Program-made: the position numbers and the translations under genes
DNA from: Patescibacteria group bacterium UBA5738
Lineage (GTDB): Bacteria > Patescibacteriota > Minisyncoccia > Minisyncoccales > UBA5738
DNA: 64,000 nt
Reading direction: 5' to 3'
Assembly (NCBI GenBank): GCA_002419295.1
Contig: DIFW01000034.1
Coordinates: forward strand, 9,952 to 73,951
Notes under the pieces: generated by a model
The model's database searches: none
The model's input: the letters and a program-made list of their open reading frames with translations, nothing else
Told to the model about the DNA's origin: nothing
In this document: piece by piece, positions 31,989 to 40,609 of the stretch
Layout of the letters: each line of letters opens with the position of its first letter
Numbering within the stretch: position 1 is the first letter of the stretch

Positions 31989-34798
31989 AACGATATTTGC
32001 CGTTGTTTTTGTTTTTGCCCGTTGCGGTATTCTTGTTTGCCAACACTTTGGCGCAAGAATTGCCCGAAATCGTTATCAATGACGCCGACGCGACCACCAC
32101 GATTGACTTGTTTGCTCCGCCTGCGGATTTTTTTGATGCCGGCGACGCGGGCTTTCGCTTGCTCAACGAGGTAGCGATTTGCCGCGCGGACGAGATGTCA
32201 ACGATTGATTTAGCCGCGCCCGCGGATGATTTTTTTGATACATCCGAGGCGGATTTTCGCTTGCCCGATGAGGCGTCAATCTGCCGCGCCGACCAAAGAG
32301 CGACGATTGATCTTGTCGTGCCGCCCGAGGAATTTTTTAATCCCGCGCCGGAATTTACCGACAAATTTGTCTATGTGGCGCTGGGGGATTCCTATCAATC
32401 CGGCGAAGGCGCGGGCAATTCCATTGAAGATTCAACCCGATATCTAAACGAAGCGTACGAACAAGGCACCTATACCGACACATTGATTGCCGGCAATGAC
32501 TCTTGCCATCGCGCCTTGCAAAATTATGCCAAGATCAATAAAAACAAATTCCATCCCGAATTGAACGACGAAGATATTGTTTTGATCGATCTTACTTGCA
32601 GCGGCGCAAAGATTGAAAACGGACAACGCCCGCCGGTAGCGGGCGATATGGCGAGCGGTCAAATCGCGCCCGATTCGCAACTCCAACAAGCATTGAACAA
32701 ACTGAATGATGCCGGCCTGACTCCCGCCGATGTGGATTTGGTCACCGTCGGCATGGGCGGCAACGACGCCAAATTCGCGGATTTGGTTTATGCTTGCGTC
32801 TTGCCGGGTATTTTGCGCCGGGCGTTGCAGGAATATCCTGGCGCGCCGGCGGAGATTGAGTTTTTGGCCGATCAATTTGCAACTTGTGAAAATTTTGATC
32901 GATTTTTTGTTAACAGTAAAGATGCTATCAATGGACTTTATTCCAAGGAAATCTGGGCGCAAAATAAAATTTTGCAAACTTTTGCCAATGCCCGTATTTT
33001 GCAATTAAACTATCCCAATATCTTGCCGGAAAAATCAAAATCGCCGGCATGGTGTAGCGGTATTTGCAAGGAGGATATCAATTACGCGCGCAAAAAAATA
33101 AAAGACATTAATAAAAAAATTGCCGATGCGTTTAATGATCGCGCCGGTGCCGATCCGCGTTTTGAATTTGTTGATGTGGAAAGTTCTTTGGGCGACAACG
33201 CTCTTTGTCCGGCAAACGAGGACAACGCGCTTGCCAATAACATTAAAGAAGCCAACCTCAACGCCGAGATTCGCCGCCTGCTCAATCTTGACGGCAACGG
33301 CGACGCGCAATCGCGCGCGCTGATTGATGATTTGGTCTCTGCCTATGGTAATTGGAAAAAATGTTCCGCTAAACATTTGGCATATATTGCCGCGCCGATT
33401 TCAACGCATTTGTTTCTTCAAGATTGCGATACGAGAGAAGCGTGGGGAGATGTTGAAGGCAAGTTTGATTTAATTGTTGATTATTTGTTGAGACAAAAAT
33501 TAAATTCTGATATTTTACCAAATCTTATCGCTCCAGTAGAAAGTGGCGAAAGTAATGAAATTAACTTCGATAAATCACAAGGATTATTCCATCCCAATGT
33601 CAAAGGCCACGCGATTGCCGCTTGCAATGTTTTGTCTGCCTACAACAAAACTTCGCCCGCGCAGTGTTTGCCCGCGCCCGCGCCGCCTTTTGTTTGTTCG
33701 GCCAACGGCAATTCCGCGGGCAACATCCCTTTTGCCGTGATACCGGACGATCAAATCCGCATTGAGGCCGGCGGGTTTGGCTTTAACGAGCCGGTGGTGA
33801 TTTTGCTCCATTCAACGCAAATCAAGATAGCCGAGGCGATTGCCGATGAAAACGGCCGTATTGATATAAATGTTAATTTGCCATTGATTGATCCGGGAGT
33901 GCATACGATTGAATTAAAGGGCAACGCCGCGTCGGGAGCGGCGATCAGCCAAGAAATTCGTATTGATTATCCCGGAAATCCAGCCGGCAATGGCGGCTAT
34001 TCGGTCTATTTGCCCGGGTTTAATCCAAGCACCGGCGATAACGAAGAATCAGAAAAAATATTTATCAATTACGCGGACCAAACTTTCGGCCCCTATGTTC
34101 CCGATGAAAACGGCGGCGTATTGGTTCAAGTACCTCTGCTGGACCAAGCCGGCGCGGTGAAAATTGAAGCGCGAAGCGAAATTACCGGCGTAATTGTTGA
34201 AGAAATTGTTGATGTCGCCGATAAAACACCGCCGGAAATTTTTGTCATTTCTCCCAAAAAAGATCAAGATTACATCAATAATCAAATTCTGCCGCTTGAT
34301 TATCGCGTTGTCGACAATCAATCCGCGGATATCGCTTTTAAAACACAAATTCAATTAGACGGAAAAATTATGTCGCAAAACTCCATTGATTTGTCGTTGC
34401 AAAAAACCGGTAATCATCAGCTTGAAATAGTTGCCGAAGACGAAGCCGGCAATATCGGGCGCGTTGATTTGGATTTTGCCAGCTCGGCGAATATTAATTC
34501 AATCATTGCCAACATTGGCCATTATTATAGTCTTAAAATGATCAAGCTTTTATCAACGCGCGATATTTTATTGGCATCGGCCAAATCATTGAAGCTCCAA
34601 TTTGAAGCTTTGGACAAATTAAAGCGGAGATCTTTACCGCCGGCGGTAAAAAATTATCTAATAAGGCTGGCGCAAAAATCCATTAACCGCCAGATTGACG
34701 CGATGGCTATTTTAATTGAAAAATTGCCGGCAAAATCAATTGATTCGCGCGCCAAAGAACTTTTGGCCGACAGCTTGCGGTATATTAAAATCAAATAA
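31985..34798 (+). CDS. Exported SGNH-hydrolase with N-terminal 34-residue repeats
   Basis: A 937-residue exported protein. Signal peptide 1-24 (PLFLFLPVAVFLF, then TLAQ). Residues 39-72 and 73-106 are two 34-residue repeats beginning TIDL and ending ICRAD plus two to three residues; a third starts at 107. The SGNH/GDSL domain follows: Ser136 in GDSYQSGEG, Asn260 in MGGNDA, and His536 in HPNVKGHA, giving an esterase or deacylase of wall or lipid substrates. The rest (about 560-830) is Ig-like beta domains with DKTPPEIFVISP, and the end is helical. Its ATG overlaps the murC stop, so it is made with MurC; a peptidoglycan O-acetylesterase role is conceivable but inferred. Confidence 0.8.
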   Translation: MKRYLPLFLFLPVAVFLFANTLAQELPEIVINDADATTTIDLFAPPADFFDAGDAGFRLLNEVAICRADEMSTIDLAAPADDFFDTSEADFRLPDEASICRADQRATIDLVVPPEEFFNPAPEFTDKFVYVALGDSYQSGEGAGNSIEDSTRYLNEAYEQGTYTDTLIAGNDSCHRALQNYAKINKNKFHPELNDEDIVLIDLTCSGAKIENGQRPPVAGDMASGQIAPDSQLQQALNKLNDAGLTPADVDLVTVGMGGNDAKFADLVYACVLPGILRRALQEYPGAPAEIEFLADQFATCENFDRFFVNSKDAINGLYSKEIWAQNKILQTFANARILQLNYPNILPEKSKSPAWCSGICKEDINYARKKIKDINKKIADAFNDRAGADPRFEFVDVESSLGDNALCPANEDNALANNIKEANLNAEIRRLLNLDGNGDAQSRALIDDLVSAYGNWKKCSAKHLAYIAAPISTHLFLQDCDTREAWGDVEGKFDLIVDYLLRQKLNSDILPNLIAPVESGESNEINFDKSQGLFHPNVKGHAIAACNVLSAYNKTSPAQCLPAPAPPFVCSANGNSAGNIPFAVIPDDQIRIEAGGFGFNEPVVILLHSTQIKIAEAIADENGRIDINVNLPLIDPGVHTIELKGNAASGAAISQEIRIDYPGNPAGNGGYSVYLPGFNPSTGDNEESEKIFINYADQTFGPYVPDENGGVLVQVPLLDQAGAVKIEARSEITGVIVEEIVDVADKTPPEIFVISPKKDQDYINNQILPLDYRVVDNQSADIAFKTQIQLDGKIMSQNSIDLSLQKTGNHQLEIVAEDEAGNIGRVDLDFASSANINSIIANIGHYYSLKMIKLLSTRDILLASAKSLKLQFEALDKLKRRSLPPAVKNYLIRLAQKSINRQIDAMAILIEKLPAKSIDSRAKELLADSLRYIKIK

Positions 34799-34810
34799 AT
34801 TAAAAACAGA

Positions 34811-35326
34811 ATGGCCAAAAAAAATAAAATTATTATCATTATTGTTTCGATCCTGTCGGCGGTTGGTTTTTTGTGGTATTTTTTTGCCGATGATTTGTTT
34901 CTCTTTATTCTGTCGCGAACCGTTCCGCCTGCTGAGCCGATGCCAAAAGAGCAGTTGATGCCTTGCGGCGGCAATCCGGCCAGCTTTGTGGAGCTGGGTT
35001 CGCCGTATTTGACTAATCCTGTCGCCGAATTTACCACTGCCGGCGGCGAGATCTATATTGTTGCGCGAAGGTATGAGCACGGCATTTTATTGCCAGAGAG
35101 AGGTGGCTCTGGTGTTTATATTGGTTTTTTAAATCAATTACCGGTCTGGAATAAGCAGACAAGTAAAATAGCTAATGCTTATAAAGAAATTATAATCAAA
35201 GAAAAAGATTACGGCACGCTAATTTTGCCGGCGGGGAGGTATTGGCTTTGGTCAAGTTCCGGCGGGGATGTTGTGATTTATAGTTGTGAGGAGGGCGGGG
35301 TGAGCGACCCCAAACCGGTGCGGTAG
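34811..35326 (+). CDS. Membrane-anchored protein, paralogue 1 of a tandem pair
   Basis: A 171-residue protein: basic start, one membrane helix (IIIIIVSILSAVGFLWYFF), then a beta-rich external domain with two Cys (near residues 54 and 155). The C-terminal segment LPAGRYWLWSSSGGDVVIYS is identical to that of the next gene. Family unknown. The gene follows the SGNH hydrolase after 12 bases. The domain may bind a partner at the wall; that is only a guess. Confidence 0.7.
   Translation: MAKKNKIIIIIVSILSAVGFLWYFFADDLFLFILSRTVPPAEPMPKEQLMPCGGNPASFVELGSPYLTNPVAEFTTAGGEIYIVARRYEHGILLPERGGSGVYIGFLNQLPVWNKQTSKIANAYKEIIIKEKDYGTLILPAGRYWLWSSSGGDVVIYSCEEGGVSDPKPVR
35225..35313 (+). repeat. 89-bp identical tract, copy 1
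   Basis: This stretch at the 3' end of the first paralogue is identical, base for base, to 35791-35879 in the second, while the rest of the two genes has diverged. The match continues with one mismatch for six more bases. It points to gene conversion or recent partial duplication. Confidence 0.9.
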
Positions 35327-35376
35327 TTTCACAGAGGATTTACGGAGGGTTAGACCCTCTGAATTGTTTGGAAAAT

Positions 35377-35895
35377 ATGAACAAAAAAATTAAAAGAATT
35401 CTGATTGTCGTCGGGATTGCGGTTGCGGTGATAACGATCGGCGCGGCAATCGTGGGGCTGATGGCGCTTAACCAGTTAAAGCAAATAATAACTACGCCAT
35501 CAACACCGTTAGGATTAGAGGCCTTGCCTTGCGAGCCAAAGAGCCAAGTTGAGTTAGGATCGCCGTATCAAATGAATGGTCAAGTTGCTGAATTTACTAC
35601 TAGCGGAGATAAATTATATATTACCGCAAGGAGATTCCCGCACAGCGGGTTTTCGGGATCATCGCCTGGCTCTACAGCTATTTTTATGGGTGATAGTTCC
35701 GCTTTGCCTGAATATGATTCGCAAAGAGATACTACTACCAATACGGTAAAAACCATCAGCCTTTCCGAAACAAAATATGCTGAATTTGAGTTGCCGGCGG
35801 GGAGGTATTGGCTTTGGTCAAGTTCCGGCGGGGATGTTGTGATTTATAGTTGTGAGGAGGGCGGGGTGAGCGACCCCAAGCCGGTTTGGCGGTAG
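35377..35895 (+). CDS. Membrane-anchored protein, paralogue 2 of a tandem pair
   Basis: From ATG 35377 (a TTG at 35368 is in frame) the protein has 172 residues: basic start, a membrane helix (ILIVVGIAVAVITIGAAIVG), then a domain matching that of the previous gene (VELGSPYQMNGQVAEFTTSG against VELGSPYLTNPVAEFTTAG) and the same C-terminal Cys-containing tail. The middle is more divergent (SGSSPGSTAIFMGDSSALP). Between the two genes lies a small hairpin, GAGGG-N5-CCCTC, without a T-run. Confidence 0.7.
   Translation: MNKKIKRILIVVGIAVAVITIGAAIVGLMALNQLKQIITTPSTPLGLEALPCEPKSQVELGSPYQMNGQVAEFTTSGDKLYITARRFPHSGFSGSSPGSTAIFMGDSSALPEYDSQRDTTTNTVKTISLSETKYAEFELPAGRYWLWSSSGGDVVIYSCEEGGVSDPKPVWR
35791..35879 (+). 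repeat. 89-bp identical tract, copy 2
   Basis: Second copy of the identical tract described at 35225-35313, in the same frame and orientation. Confidence 0.9.
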
Positions 35896-35910
35896 GGAGG
35901 CGGGGCGGGT

Positions 35911-35948
35911 TGTAGCGATATCAAGTATCGATACTTGATACCGCTACA
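35911..35948. repeat. 38-bp near-perfect palindrome
   Basis: The left half begins TGTAGCGATATCAAG and the right half ends CTTGATACCGCTACA; halves are complementary with a single mismatch (A/C) and no loop. It lies 16 bases after the paralogue 2 stop. No T-run follows, so a terminator is doubtful; a protein site, cruciform or mobile-element remnant are the alternatives. Confidence 0.8.
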
Positions 35949-36088
35949 AAAATCTGGCGGGGAAAGATATTTTTTTGTGGGATGCTCCGCCCGAAAGGTG
36001 GCAGAGATTTTGGAGAAAAATTAAGAAGGACAAATGGGGAGAATGTTTTTGTTGGTTGGTTTGCGGCGGTGAAAATTTGGGGGTATAA
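35939..36088 (+). pseudogene. Open stretch without start codon, possible gene remnant
   Basis: About 49 codons are open here, ending in TAA at 36086. The translation is Trp-rich and protein-like (LWDAPPERWQRFWRKIKKDK), but there is no ATG or GTG and the beginning lies inside the palindrome. It may be the 3' end of a gene cut away by an insertion or deletion. Evidence is weak, from composition only. Confidence 0.25.
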
Positions 36089-36089
36089 T
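36061..36089 (+). promoter_or_regulatory. Promoter of the 37-residue membrane peptide gene
   Basis: TATAAT (36084-36089) is a perfect -10 box; TTGCGG (36061-36066) lies 17 bases before it. Transcription would start near 36096, about 17 bases before the ATG at 36113. Confidence 0.6.
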
Positions 36090-36112
36090 GAGATTATGAG
36101 ATTATATCTTTT

Positions 36113-36226
36113 ATGAACAATATCATTGATTTTATTCTAATCGTCGGCTTTTTCGCGATTTTGATATGGGCGCTTCTTGAGTATTTGCCCATAATCCGCG
36201 AAATCGTCGGTGTATTAGTCCCTTAA
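36113..36226 (+). CDS. Small membrane protein, 37 residues
   Basis: An ATG-to-TAA frame of 37 codons. The product is almost one membrane helix (IIDFILIVGFFAILIWALLE) followed by a short charged turn and a second hydrophobic bit (IIREIVGVLVP). A good promoter lies directly upstream and the next gene begins 15 bases after the stop. Small hydrophobic peptides of this kind often regulate membrane enzymes or kinases, and a membrane histidine kinase is encoded two genes on. Function unknown. Confidence 0.5.
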   Translation: MNNIIDFILIVGFFAILIWALLEYLPIIREIVGVLVP

Positions 36227-36241
36227 TAAGTAAAAAAAATA

Positions 36242-36712
36242 ATGGAAAATAATTATTTATCAAAAAAAATAAATACCAAAATCGGGCGTGATGATAAAGG
36301 GCTTTATTTTGACTACCCAACATTAATAACATTTGGAGAACTGACAGTTGAAGGATCCGTTGGACATGATCATTATGCAAAATTGTTTGGTAAGGCGAGG
36401 GAATTGTTTGGAATAGAATGTATCCCTGGTTTTATTAATGATATCGGTAAAAAATATTTTCTTTTCACTTGCCACGCAGATTATTCTTTTTCTGAAAATA
36501 TTTTTTTTGCAGATACCGTGATTGTTAGAGTGCGATTATCCAAAATTGGCAATTCTTCTTTCACATTGAGCGGAGAGTTTATAAATCAGAAGAATAAGGT
36601 TTGCGCAACCGCGAATCATGTTATTGTTTATGTCGATGTTGCGACTCGCCAAAAAGGGATGCCGGATTGGTTTGTGAAAAATATGGAGGCGGCGATTGGC
36701 AAGGTTAATTGA
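36242..36712 (+). CDS. Hotdog-fold acyl-thioesterase-like protein
   Basis: A 156-residue protein of the 4HBT thioesterase type. After an N-terminal extension, the helix segment GHDHYAKLFGKARELFGIE carries the usual Asp/His region, followed by the long beta strands LFTCHADYSFSENIFFADTVIVRV and FTLSGEFINQKNKVCATANHVIVYVD. It would hydrolyse an acyl-CoA or acyl-carrier thioester. The substrate is unknown. It ends 13 bases before the start chosen for the histidine kinase. Confidence 0.75.
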   Translation: MENNYLSKKINTKIGRDDKGLYFDYPTLITFGELTVEGSVGHDHYAKLFGKARELFGIECIPGFINDIGKKYFLFTCHADYSFSENIFFADTVIVRVRLSKIGNSSFTLSGEFINQKNKVCATANHVIVYVDVATRQKGMPDWFVKNMEAAIGKVN

Positions 36713-36725
36713 TTCCAATCTGTTT

Positions 36726-38366
36726 ATGGTGGAAATAAATTTTAATTTTTATTCGTTGCCGCCGTTGATAAGCTCGGTGTTGTTTTTAATTTTGGGGGCA
36801 TATGTTCTTTTTAATAATCCGAAATTAAAACTCAACATATTTTTTGGTTTGATTTGCTTGGCAACTTTTTGGTGGCAGTTTGCGTGGTTTCTTTTGTTTA
36901 ATACCCAAGAAATGAGTTGGGCGCTTACCTTAATTAAATCGGGGTATATCGGGATTTTATTGATTCCGGTTTTTTTCTTTCATTTTTTTATAATATTTTT
37001 AAAATCAGAAAATTTCATTGATAAATTTTTACTTTTCATTTCATATGCTGCGACTGTTTTTTTTGAAGTTATTCTTTTGAACACGAATTTTTTAATAAAC
37101 GGTTTTTATGAATTTTTTTGGGGATTTTATCCCAGGGCTGGAATTATCCATCCGCTGTATTTATTATTGCTTGCGATATTAACATTACGGGCAATTTTTC
37201 TTTTCTTAATTAATTTTAAAAAAGATTTTAGCGGATCAATTAATTATTTTCAAAAAAAATATCTATTGATAGGATTTATTTTCTATTTTTTTTCTGCCTC
37301 TGATTTTTTAGTTAATTACGGTATTGAATTTTATCCGTTTGGATTTATTTTTATTATATTTTTTCTTGCGGTTACGGCTTATGCCATTACAAGATACCAT
37401 TTATTCAGAGCAGAGGTTGTGTTGACTGAATTTTTGACCGGCATTATGGGTGTTATTCTTTTGGCATTGCCTTTCTTTATGCCTTCAATGGTATTAAAGA
37501 TATTAACTTTATTTGTCTTTTTTCTATTTTCTTTTTTTGGATATTATCTTGTCAAATCGGCCAAATCGGAGAGTCGGCGGAGGGAGGATGCCGAGACGAT
37601 TGCGTCGCGAGAGAGGATTTTGCGGCGGGAGGCGGAGATTTTGGCGGCGGATTTGAAGCGGCTGGATACCGCCAAGACGCAGTTTTTGCTTTCCACTCAG
37701 CATCATTTGCGCAGTCCTCTTTCGGTGATTCAGGGATATTTAAGCATGATCGGCGAAGGAAGCTATGGCAAAATACCGAAAAAGGCCAAAGAAAAGATTG
37801 ATGCTTCTTTGGAGGCCGACCGAAAATTGATTCATCTGGTTGACGAACTTCTCGATGTGGCGCATTTTCAAATGAATAAGGGTGCGGCGGCAAAGGAGCC
37901 GGTGAATGTGGTGGATTTGATCGCCGGCGCAATTGATGATTTAAAAACGGCGGCGGCGGCCAAAGAATTATATCTCAATTTCAAAAAACCGTCGGTGCCG
38001 ATTCCCTTGGTTTTGCTTAACGCGCGCGGTATTCGGGAAGCGATTTACAACATCGTTGACAATGCGATTAAATACACACAAACCGGCGGCATTGCTGTGT
38101 CAATGTCGGTTGTTGGCGATCAATTGCGCATTTCCGTCAAAGATACAGGCATCGGAATTGACGAAAAAGATTTGCAGGGTTTGTTCGGGCGTATTTTTGA
38201 AAGGGGGGAAAAAGCTAAAAGCGTGAATATTGACGGCAAGGGGATCGGGCTTTACCTTTCGGCGCAGATCATTATCAATAATGGCGGGAATATCCGCGTT
38301 GAATCAAAAGGATTGGGCGAGGGAAGCGAATTTATCATTGATTTGCCGATGCAAACCGAAGGATGA
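36726..38366 (+). CDS. Membrane histidine kinase with 7TM-type sensor
   Basis: From ATG 36726 the protein has 546 residues (a TTG at 36696 is also in frame). Eight or so membrane helices fill residues 1-270, with the layout of the HisKA 7TM sensor domain. A charged helix leads to HisKA, with the phospho-accepting His326 in the HHLRSPLSV segment (usual form HELRTPL). The HATPase domain has the N box IVDNAIKYTQ, G1 DTGIGIDEKD, F box IFERG and G2 GKGIGLYLS. No receiver gene is adjacent; the nearest is at 16677. The signal may be a membrane or lipid property. Confidence 0.9.
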   Translation: MVEINFNFYSLPPLISSVLFLILGAYVLFNNPKLKLNIFFGLICLATFWWQFAWFLLFNTQEMSWALTLIKSGYIGILLIPVFFFHFFIIFLKSENFIDKFLLFISYAATVFFEVILLNTNFLINGFYEFFWGFYPRAGIIHPLYLLLLAILTLRAIFLFLINFKKDFSGSINYFQKKYLLIGFIFYFFSASDFLVNYGIEFYPFGFIFIIFFLAVTAYAITRYHLFRAEVVLTEFLTGIMGVILLALPFFMPSMVLKILTLFVFFLFSFFGYYLVKSAKSESRRREDAETIASRERILRREAEILAADLKRLDTAKTQFLLSTQHHLRSPLSVIQGYLSMIGEGSYGKIPKKAKEKIDASLEADRKLIHLVDELLDVAHFQMNKGAAAKEPVNVVDLIAGAIDDLKTAAAAKELYLNFKKPSVPIPLVLLNARGIREAIYNIVDNAIKYTQTGGIAVSMSVVGDQLRISVKDTGIGIDEKDLQGLFGRIFERGEKAKSVNIDGKGIGLYLSAQIIINNGGNIRVESKGLGEGSEFIIDLPMQTEG

Positions 38367-38427
38367 GGCCTTGTTTTTTGCCGTTTGCGTGCTAATTTAG
38401 GGACATCATTTATTTTTTATCAATACC

Positions 38428-40596
38428 ATGAAAACTTTATCCAGCCGCTACGATCCCAATGGAAGTGAAAGCAAAATCTATCAAAATTGGGAAAAGAAAG
38501 GTTATTTTAATCCGGACAAAATTAAAGCAAGGTCAAAAAAGATTTTTTCAATGGTTTTGCCTCCGCCCAATGTTACCGGCACTTTGCATATGGGGCATGC
38601 GTTAAATATCACTATTCAGGACGCGCTGGTGCGCTATCATCGGATGAAGGGAGACGCCGCGATTTGGATTCCGGGCAGTGATCATGCGGGGATCGGTCTA
38701 CAAAGCACTCTGGAAAAAAAACTCAAAAAAGACGGTATCAGCCGCTTTGATTTGGGGCGCGACAAATTTCTTCAAAAAGCTTGGGAGTGGAAAAAACTCT
38801 ATGGTGATATCATTCTCAACCAGATCCGTGCCATGGGTGCGTCTTGCGATTGGTCGCGGAAAAAATTCACCATGGACGAAGATTATGTCAATGCGGTTGA
38901 GACAGCTTTCATTCACTATCATAAGCAGGGATGGGTTTACCGGGGCCAGCGGGTGGTGAATTGGTGTCCGCGTTGCGGCACTTCGATTTCAGATCTGGAG
39001 ACCGACTATGTTGCCGAAGATTCAAAACTTTGGCATTTGAAATATCCCATTCAAGATGAACCCGGCAGATATGTTGTCGTGGCGACAACTCGCCCGGAAA
39101 CAATGCTGGGCGATACCGCGGTGGCGGTAAATCCAAAAGATGGTCGCTATAAAAACTTAATTGGCAGGAACGCGATCTTGCCGATTTTGGAGCGCGCGGT
39201 TCCGATTATCGCCGATGACAGCATTGATATTGGTTTTGGCACCGGGGCGGTGAAAATTACTCCGGCGCACGATTTGAACGATTGGCAGATCGGGCAAAAG
39301 CATAAATTGCCGCTGATCTCCGTGATTGATGAACGAGGCAAGATAAACGATAATGCGCCGGAGGTCTATCGCGGGATGAAAGCTATTGAAGCGCGGCAAA
39401 AGATAGTTGATGACTTGGAAAAAATCGGTTTAGTGGCCAAAATTGAAGATTACGAGCACCAAGCGCCCAAATGTTCCCGTTGTTCGGCGGCGATACAATT
39501 GATCCCGTCAATGCAATGGTTTGTAAAAATGGATGAATTGGCTAAAAAAGCCTTGCAGGCCGGAAAAGCGGGAAAGGTCAAATTTCATCCCAAGCGCTGG
39601 GAGCAGGTATATTATGCATGGCTCAAAGAGCCGCGCGATTGGTGCGTGTCGCGCCAATTGTGGTGGGGACAACGCCTGCCGGTGTGGTTCTGTCAAAATG
39701 ATCCGGAAAGGTATTTTATTGCGGTAGAGGAACCTAAAAAATGTGAAATTTGCGGAAAATGCCAGCCCCAACGCTCCGCGGATGTTTTTGATACTTGGTT
39801 TTCTTCGGTATTGTGGCCGCTGGCGGTTTTTGGGTGGCCCAAAATTACCAAAGATCTCAAAAAATTCTATCCTACCGCGGTTTTAACCACCGGCCGCGAT
39901 ATTATCAATCTTTGGGTGGCGCGGATGGTGTTTTCGGGAATGGAGTTTATGGGAAAAGCGCCGTTTGCGCAGGTGGTTATTAACGCGATGGTTTTAACCA
40001 AAGACGGCAAAAGAATGTCAAAATCACTGGGCACCGGTATTGACCCCATGATGTTGATTGAAAAATACGGCACCGATGCTACGCGGTTTGGATTGGCATG
40101 GCAGGTGAGCGAATCGCAGGACCTGCATTTCAACGAAGACAACATGATCGCCGGGCAAAAGTTTTGCAACAAGATATGGAATGCCGCAAGATTTGTTTTA
40201 AATCAATCGGAAGGGGAAAAGAATATATATTCGCTGGTCGCAAAACCCAAACCAATCACTGTATCAGACAAAAAAATCCTCGCGGCGTTGGCGAAAATTG
40301 CCAAATCAACCGAAAAAAATATCAATAAATATGCTATCGGCGCGGCGATTCGCGATCTTTACGACTTTTTCTGGCATGAATTTTGCGATGCTTACATTGA
40401 AGCCGCCAAAAATCAAATCCGCGCGGCAAAAAACAAAACCCAAGTCCAAAACACTCAAAAAATTTTGATTTATGTTTTGGCAAATTCCCTCAAGCTCCTG
40501 CATCCTTTTATGCCGTTTATCACCGAAGAGCTTTGGCAATCAATGCCGCTGAAAAACAAAAAAGACCTCATCGTTGAATCTTGGCCCAAACTCTAA
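38428..40596 (+). CDS. valS: Valyl-tRNA synthetase
   Basis: Class I aminoacyl-tRNA synthetase charging tRNA-Val. HIGH motif as TLHMGHALN near residue 53, the zinc-like NWCPRCGTSISD, the CP1 editing domain with TTRPETMLGDTAVAV near 212, WWGQRLPVW, and KMSKS as RMSKSLGTGIDP near 530. The protein has 722 residues against about 880-950; the C-terminal coiled-coil and some editing-domain parts are missing, and the end is the anticodon-binding domain with HPFMPFITEELWQ. Such shortening is usual in small-genome lineages. Confidence 0.95.
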   Translation: MKTLSSRYDPNGSESKIYQNWEKKGYFNPDKIKARSKKIFSMVLPPPNVTGTLHMGHALNITIQDALVRYHRMKGDAAIWIPGSDHAGIGLQSTLEKKLKKDGISRFDLGRDKFLQKAWEWKKLYGDIILNQIRAMGASCDWSRKKFTMDEDYVNAVETAFIHYHKQGWVYRGQRVVNWCPRCGTSISDLETDYVAEDSKLWHLKYPIQDEPGRYVVVATTRPETMLGDTAVAVNPKDGRYKNLIGRNAILPILERAVPIIADDSIDIGFGTGAVKITPAHDLNDWQIGQKHKLPLISVIDERGKINDNAPEVYRGMKAIEARQKIVDDLEKIGLVAKIEDYEHQAPKCSRCSAAIQLIPSMQWFVKMDELAKKALQAGKAGKVKFHPKRWEQVYYAWLKEPRDWCVSRQLWWGQRLPVWFCQNDPERYFIAVEEPKKCEICGKCQPQRSADVFDTWFSSVLWPLAVFGWPKITKDLKKFYPTAVLTTGRDIINLWVARMVFSGMEFMGKAPFAQVVINAMVLTKDGKRMSKSLGTGIDPMMLIEKYGTDATRFGLAWQVSESQDLHFNEDNMIAGQKFCNKIWNAARFVLNQSEGEKNIYSLVAKPKPITVSDKKILAALAKIAKSTEKNINKYAIGAAIRDLYDFFWHEFCDAYIEAAKNQIRAAKNKTQVQNTQKILIYVLANSLKLLHPFMPFITEELWQSMPLKNKKDLIVESWPKL

Positions 40597-40609
40597 AAAA
40601 GCGAAAAAT

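Noticed and set aside
36696..36725. Upstream start of the histidine kinase inside the hotdog gene
   Set aside because: It would use a TTG codon and add a polar stretch before the first membrane helix; ATG 36726 is more natural.
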